Source: JANQFM01 sp035471925 (GTDB lineage Bacteria > Acidobacteriota > UBA6911 > RPQK01 > DATIPO01). Taken from it: DNA of 64,000 nt. The stretch spans positions 1 through 64,000 of the forward strand of contig DATIPO010000171.1 of the NCBI GenBank assembly GCA_035471925.1. Reading direction: 5' to 3'. Of this stretch, positions 62,034 to 64,000 are shown piece by piece (the first letter of the stretch is position 1; every line of letters begins with the position of its first letter). The position numbers were made by a program, and so were the translations under genes. The notes under the pieces are model-generated. The model was not told the origin of the DNA, did not search any database, and worked only from the letters and a program-made list of their open reading frames with translations.

Positions 62034-63773
62034 TCAATTGAGGGCCTCGATGCGGATGCCGGAATAGCGGTTCTGCAAGCGGATCTCGGGGCCTCCCGTT
62101 CCTTGCGAAAAGCGCAGCGTCTCTTCGCTCTCCTCGACGGCCCCGAAGTCTGATCGGATGCGGCCGCCCTGGGTTTGAGCCGTCAGTTGAAACGCCGCTT
62201 GGCGCGGCATCTGCAACACGACCTCGCCATTGCTGCTTTCCACTGCGAAGGGGCCCTGCAGAGGCGCCTTGGCCTCAATCAGAATGTCTCCGTTGGTATT
62301 CTGCAAATCGAGGGGCCCTGAGACTTCCCGGATGGCGATGTCGCGCAGGGTGCTATGAGCCACCAGAGTGCCCTGCACCTTGTTGGCGGTCACCCCGACG
62401 CTTTCGCCACGCAAGGTCAGCCCCGATAGAAGGTCTTCGGCCCGCAGGTCAAAGTGGTGGCCTTCGATTTCCACCGGTCCCTGGATTTCCTTCAGCCGCA
62501 CCGTGTCGCAGTTGCTGGTGCTCAGGCGCAGTCCGCCTTCCAGCAGGCGGGCGTCGAAGTCTTTGTAGGAATTGGAGACGATCACGTCGCTGCTGATCTC
62601 GGAGAGGCTCACCTGCGATCCGACGGCGTCGATCTCTACCGCCCCTTCGATGTCATTGAGGCGGACGCTGCCATGATAGTTGTAAAGCTTGACATCGCCC
62701 TCGATGCTTTCGGCGCGGATCTCATGGTGCTGAGTGGAGATGTCGAGGCGTCCCGTCACCTCTTCGGCCCGCACCCGCCCGCGTTCGTTCTTGACGGTCA
62801 CGTTGCCGTTGATGCGGCGGGCCAGCACCGGTTCGCGGCGGCTGTCGATTTGCACCTGACCCTCGATGAACTCGGCCACCACTTCGCCGCGGTTGTTCTC
62901 AAGCTTGACGGGAGCCTTGAGGCGCGAAGCACGCAGATAGCCGTAGCCGTTCACCGCTTCCAAAGGCAGGTCTTCGGGAACGCTGATGATCAAGTCGGTG
63001 CGGAAGCGGATGTCGGTGGAAAGCGTTTCGCGGTTGGTGGAGACGCGAAGGACACCTTCCGAAACACCGCTCTCCAGGCGGATCCGCCGGGCCACTTCTT
63101 CGGCCTTGCTCCTGCGTTCATTGACGATCTTGACGAGCTCGACTTTGATTTCGCCGGGCTGATGTCCGCCAGTGATCCGCACGTCCCCGTAGAGATTGAC
63201 CACCTGGAGGCTGGAAGCGTCCTGCAAATCGACCGTGAAAGCCTCCCTCCAGGTGGGCGCCCGGTCCCAGGTGTCGTCGCGGTCCCAAACGGTCGGCAAC
63301 AGGGGCCAGTGGGCGTCGTCGATGGTGCGGGCGGAGAGGCCGGCGAAAATGAGCAGGATGATCCCGAAGATCTCGCCTCCTCGAAAGCGCATCTCGGCGC
63401 CCATCCGCAAGTAGTCGATGATCTTCCCCAGCCCGAAGGCCACGATGACCAGCGGCCAGTAGAAGGCGAAGAGCGGCAGGAATTCAAAGTCGGCCAGGAA
63501 GTCGAGAGCCAGAGTCACACCCAGAAAGGTGAAGAAAAGTCCGCTCAAGAGGCTGGCTTTGGCGGTGTTGTTGTTGATCTCCCGGCTGTCCCAGGTGTAG
63601 TGGCGCACCAGTTTGAGCAGGCCGAGCCAAAGGAAGAAAGCGGGGATGGCCAAGCGCAGGATTTCCCACATCGACAGATCCCAATCGAGAATCTGGTAGA
63701 GGAAAAAGAATCCCCCCAGGACGATGAGAATCAGCCCCGCCAACAAAGTCGAAAAGCGTCTGTTTTCAGCCAT
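62034..63773 (-). CDS. Membrane protein with LiaI/LiaF-like helices and a DUF4097-type beta repeat domain
   Basis: The product is 579 aa. Four to five N-terminal membrane helices (STLLAGLILIVLGGFFFLYQ, ILRLAIPAFFLWLGLL, LSGLFFTFLGVTLALDF, FAFYWPLVIVAFGLG, GGEIFGIILLIFAGLS) resemble LiaI/LiaF-type regions. The last 360 residues are beta-strand repeats (VVNLYGDVRITGG, VEIDAVGSQVSLSEISSDVI). It probably sits in the membrane with the beta part outside. It starts 2 nt after the stop of the partial gene at the window edge. Confidence 0.85.
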   Translation of the reverse strand: MAENRRFSTLLAGLILIVLGGFFFLYQILDWDLSMWEILRLAIPAFFLWLGLLKLVRHYTWDSREINNNTAKASLLSGLFFTFLGVTLALDFLADFEFLPLFAFYWPLVIVAFGLGKIIDYLRMGAEMRFRGGEIFGIILLIFAGLSARTIDDAHWPLLPTVWDRDDTWDRAPTWREAFTVDLQDASSLQVVNLYGDVRITGGHQPGEIKVELVKIVNERRSKAEEVARRIRLESGVSEGVLRVSTNRETLSTDIRFRTDLIISVPEDLPLEAVNGYGYLRASRLKAPVKLENNRGEVVAEFIEGQVQIDSRREPVLARRINGNVTVKNERGRVRAEEVTGRLDISTQHHEIRAESIEGDVKLYNYHGSVRLNDIEGAVEIDAVGSQVSLSEISSDVIVSNSYKDFDARLLEGGLRLSTSNCDTVRLKEIQGPVEIEGHHFDLRAEDLLSGLTLRGESVGVTANKVQGTLVAHSTLRDIAIREVSGPLDLQNTNGDILIEAKAPLQGPFAVESSNGEVVLQMPRQAAFQLTAQTQGGRIRSDFGAVEESEETLRFSQGTGGPEIRLQNRYSGIRIEALN

Positions 63774-63775
63774 GG

Positions 63776-64000
63776 CTAGCTCTCCTTGCGGTCCGGATCG
63801 TCCTGGTCTTCGTCCGCAATCTGTATGCCTTGAGCAGGCTCTTCGTCGGGGGCCGTTTGGATCTCCTCCGATTCGGTCTCAGGCGTCTCAGCAGCCGGAG
63901 GCTCGGCCGCGGGACTCTCGGCGGAGGGAGCGTCCTGAGGGGGCGGCGTCTCTGAAGGCGCTGCTTGGGACTTGCTGCTGGCTCGAGGGGGCTCGGGGGG
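63776..64000 (-). CDS. C-terminal fragment of an acidic Pro/Glu/Ala-rich protein (runs off the window)
   Basis: The visible 74 codons plus TAG (63776-63778) encode a low-complexity tail with SETPPPQDAPSAESPAAEPP, EESEEIQT-like acidic runs and a charged end, EDQDDPDRKES. The gene continues past position 64000 on the minus strand. AAGGAGAG near its end serves as the ribosome site of the next gene, whose ATG lies 2 nt past the stop. Only the tail is visible, so no family can be assigned. Confidence 0.75.
   Translation of the reverse strand, partial: PPEPPRASSKSQAAPSETPPPQDAPSAESPAAEPPAAETPETESEEIQTAPDEEPAQGIQIADEDQDDPDRKES

Overview
The window is a gene-dense, roughly 60% GC bacterial chromosome segment with housekeeping and envelope genes. 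No phage, plasmid, rRNA or CRISPR content is visible. Its mix of genes suggests an Acidobacteriota genome, although no phylogenetic marker could be tested here. The indicators are a CarD-type regulator, a large MoxR/vWA cluster, YpdA, CsgG-like and HflKC proteins, several very large secreted BNR-propeller proteins, an S9 peptidase, a multihaem cytochrome with Ig-like domains, and pyruvate:ferredoxin oxidoreductase.

Layout. 1-803: tRNA-Leu(CAA) and a lone receiver-domain protein. 1073-15542: an eight-gene minus-strand cluster, read vWA/GATase-like protein, caspase-like EF-hand protein, TPR metallopeptidase, DUF4159, MoxR ATPase, DUF58, BatA-type vWA protein, and a very long coiled-coil protein. 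15543-21184 and beyond: a long structured leader and carD, convergent hemL, a small secreted BamE-like protein, a CsgG-family protein, then hflK-hflC. 22192-28558: PCD dehydratase, an unknown basic protein, a DAO-type FAD enzyme, and an S9 peptidase divergent from sucCD. 28659-32702: ndk, tRNA-Val, ypdA, der, ihfA-merR and tRNA-Pro. 32828-48407: secreted and envelope genes, namely two giant BNR proteins, fasciclin, a 51-aa Flp-type prepilin, a zinc-ribbon/DUF2007 protein, a pentahaem cytochrome and a propeller/LolA-like/DUF3105 fusion. 48612-55566: a beta-lactamase-fold serine hydrolase, palindromic and G-rich repeats, rlmD, acyl-CoA dehydrogenase-mutY, an esterase with a MITE at its stop codon, and a CBS-domain protein. 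55815-64000: a DHODH-like gene coupled to nifJ, a nucleosidase, and a DUF4097-type membrane operon that runs off the window end.

How the genes fit together. SucCD, PFOR and the acyl-CoA dehydrogenase point to acetyl-CoA/TCA metabolism that can run with ferredoxin. The multihaem cytochrome suggests extracytoplasmic electron transfer. Many products have signal peptides or membrane anchors, so the region is weighted toward envelope biology. Several gene pairs share 4-bp ATGA overlaps (TPR/DUF4159, ihfA/merR, ACAD/mutY, nifJ/DHODH-like), which implies translational coupling.

The items most worth a second look are the legumain-like protein that keeps its His but lacks the Cys, in the MoxR cluster; the pentahaem cytochrome/DUF3105 fusion pair; the orphan Flp prepilin; the 166-bp MITE that supplies a stop codon; and the long structured leader of carD.
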